Shown here: positions 6,494 through 7,019 of the stretch, piece after piece
How the letters are laid out: the number at the start of each line of letters is the position of its first letter
How positions within the stretch are numbered: the stretch's first letter is position 1
NCBI GenBank assembly: GCA_964442355.1
Contig: CAYTZS010000245.1
Location: 1-7,019, forward strand
Source of the DNA: UBA6168 sp964442355
GTDB taxonomy: Bacteria; Bacteroidota; Bacteroidia; Chitinophagales; Saprospiraceae
Direction of reading: 5' to 3'
Length of the DNA: 7,019 nucleotides
The notes under the pieces: generated by a model
Database searches by the model: none
Told to the model about the DNA's origin: nothing
The model's input: only the letters and a program-made list of their open reading frames with translations
Made by a program: the position numbers and the translations under genes

Positions 6494-6847
6494 ATGTCAA
6501 ACCCAACCCGTACTTCGCAAATCAGAATTACCGTCAACCTCGACGACAAGAACGTGCCCACTGGCATTGACTGGGACGCCGATGACCGCACGGATGGCAA
6601 CAAACCCGTGGCTTGCAAGGCTATGCTCCTTTCGCTTTTTGAGCGGGAGACGCTCGACACGATGAAGATTGACCTCTGGGCCAGCGACATGCAGGTGAAC
6701 GAGATGGACCGTTTCTTTTTCCAATCCCTCCGGGCAATGGCAGACACCTACTTCAAGGCTACGCAAAACCGGGAACTGGCGGTGGACATGCAGCGGTTCG
6801 TGCATTATTTTGGGGAAAAGACTGGGATTTTGCAGAAGGAGTCGTAG
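6494..6847 (+). CDS. gldC: Gliding motility protein GldC
   Basis: A 117-residue soluble protein that I recognise as GldC, close to the roughly 110 residues of the Flavobacterium johnsoniae protein. Supporting segments are the N-terminal strand with ITVNLDDKNVPTGIDWDADD (about 11-30), then CKAMLLSLFE, MKIDLWASDMQVNEM and the helical C-terminus with FFFQSLRAMADTYFKATQ and MQRFVHYFGEKTGI. GldC has no signal peptide and is thought to act in the cytoplasm in support of gliding/T9SS function; its biochemical role is not well settled. The ATG at 6494 lies 5 bp after the stop of the T9SS-cargo gene, so the two are very probably cotranscribed. The stop is TAG at 6845-6847, at the usual end of the family. 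The reading frame stays open past this TAG into the repeat region, but the family length argues that the stop is real. Confidence 0.92.
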   Translation: MSNPTRTSQIRITVNLDDKNVPTGIDWDADDRTDGNKPVACKAMLLSLFERETLDTMKIDLWASDMQVNEMDRFFFQSLRAMADTYFKATQNRELAVDMQRFVHYFGEKTGILQKES

Positions 6848-6848
6848 T

Positions 6849-6889
6849 GCTTTTCATTGTGTTTTTTCCTGAAAAAAGTGAGGAAAAGC
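6849..6889. terminator. Compound inverted repeat downstream of gldC
   Basis: An outer arm GCTTTTC (6849-6855) pairs perfectly with GAAAAGC (6883-6889). Inside it TTTTTTC (6862-6868) pairs with GAAAAAA (6871-6877), with unpaired 6-nt and 5-nt stretches between the two stems. It starts 2 bp after the gldC stop. The position and T/A-rich arms suggest a transcription end signal for the propeller-gldC unit. The inner loop is only 2 nt if fully paired (4 nt if the C:G pair opens) and the stems are AT-rich, so stability is modest. Confidence 0.4.
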
Positions 6890-6907
6890 TTCAAAAGTCT
6901 GAGAAAT

Positions 6908-7019
6908 GCCCTTCGCAGGCTAAACAAGCCCTTGTTCAAGCTGGTAAAGCCCATTCACAGCCTATACAATTCATTGTGCAAGCTGAACAAGCCCTTTCAC
7001 AGCTTAGGCAAGCCCTTGC
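6908..7019. repeat. Degenerate 21-bp tandem repeat running off the right edge
   Basis: Five imperfect units and the start of a sixth: 6908-6927 (20 bp), 6928-6948, 6949-6969, 6970-6990, 6991-7011 and 7012-7019. An approximate consensus is GCCCTT-t/g-t/c-a/t-CA-a/g-GCT-n3-CAA. The period of 21 bp equals seven codons. The plus frame starting at 6908 is open and reads as heptads such as PLFKLVK, PIHSLYN, SLCKLNK and PFHSLGK with hydrophobic residues at positions 2 and 5. A second plus frame (from 6910) is also open, with A/Q-rich heptads. On the minus strand a C-x-x-C-x-x-x pattern enters from the edge and ends at a TGA (6936-6938). No convincing ATG start is seen in either open plus frame, so whether it codes for protein is undecided. 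It may be a non-coding minisatellite or the edge of a repeat protein gene. Confidence 0.8.

Noticed and set aside
6494..7019. gldC extended by readthrough of its TAG into the heptad repeat frame
   Set aside because: The frame is indeed open, but GldC proteins end near this stop and a one-in-three frame match is easily chance.

Overview
The window looks like chromosomal DNA of a member of the Bacteroidota, most likely from the environmental/gliding side of the phylum (Saprospiria or Cytophagia type). The signs are a gliding-motility gldC gene, a large beta-propeller protein ending in a type IX secretion (T9SS) C-terminal sorting domain, starts preceded by A-rich leaders rather than Shine-Dalgarno sequences, and a TAnnTTTG-like promoter element. 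Placement below phylum level is inference. No rRNA, tRNA, CRISPR array, transposase or phage gene was seen.

Layout. 25-564 (minus): conserved-looking hypothetical protein with a small SH3/Tudor-like N-terminus, divergent from the rest. 565-723: divergent intergenic region with a candidate promoter. 724-1899 and 1896-3095 (plus, overlapping by ATGA): a membrane CDP-alcohol phosphotransferase with an unusual cytosolic N-terminal domain, then a GT4-like glycosyltransferase. 3096-3178: short gap filled with direct repeats, a hairpin and a 7-bp tandem array. 3179-3880: TIP30-like atypical short-chain dehydrogenase. 3942-6488: 848-aa Asp-box (BNR/sortilin-like) propeller protein with a lipoprotein-like signal and a T9SS sorting domain. 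6494-6847: gldC, 5 bp downstream. 6848-7019: a compound inverted repeat and a 21-bp-period degenerate tandem repeat that runs off the right edge.

How the genes may work together. The first plus-strand pair reads as a lipid or polar-head-group module: a phosphotransferase resembling di-myo-inositol-phosphate-phosphate synthases, coupled to a glycosyltransferase that could glycosylate its product. The second pair joins a cell-surface or secreted T9SS cargo to gldC, whose family belongs to the gliding/T9SS machinery. The SDR between them has no clear link to either pair. The points most worth a second look are the degenerate nucleotidyltransferase-like domain fused to the phosphotransferase, the glycosyltransferase with proline where the E-x7-E glutamate is expected, the lipobox plus T9SS signal on one protein, and the 21-bp repeat, which can be read as heptads in more than one frame.
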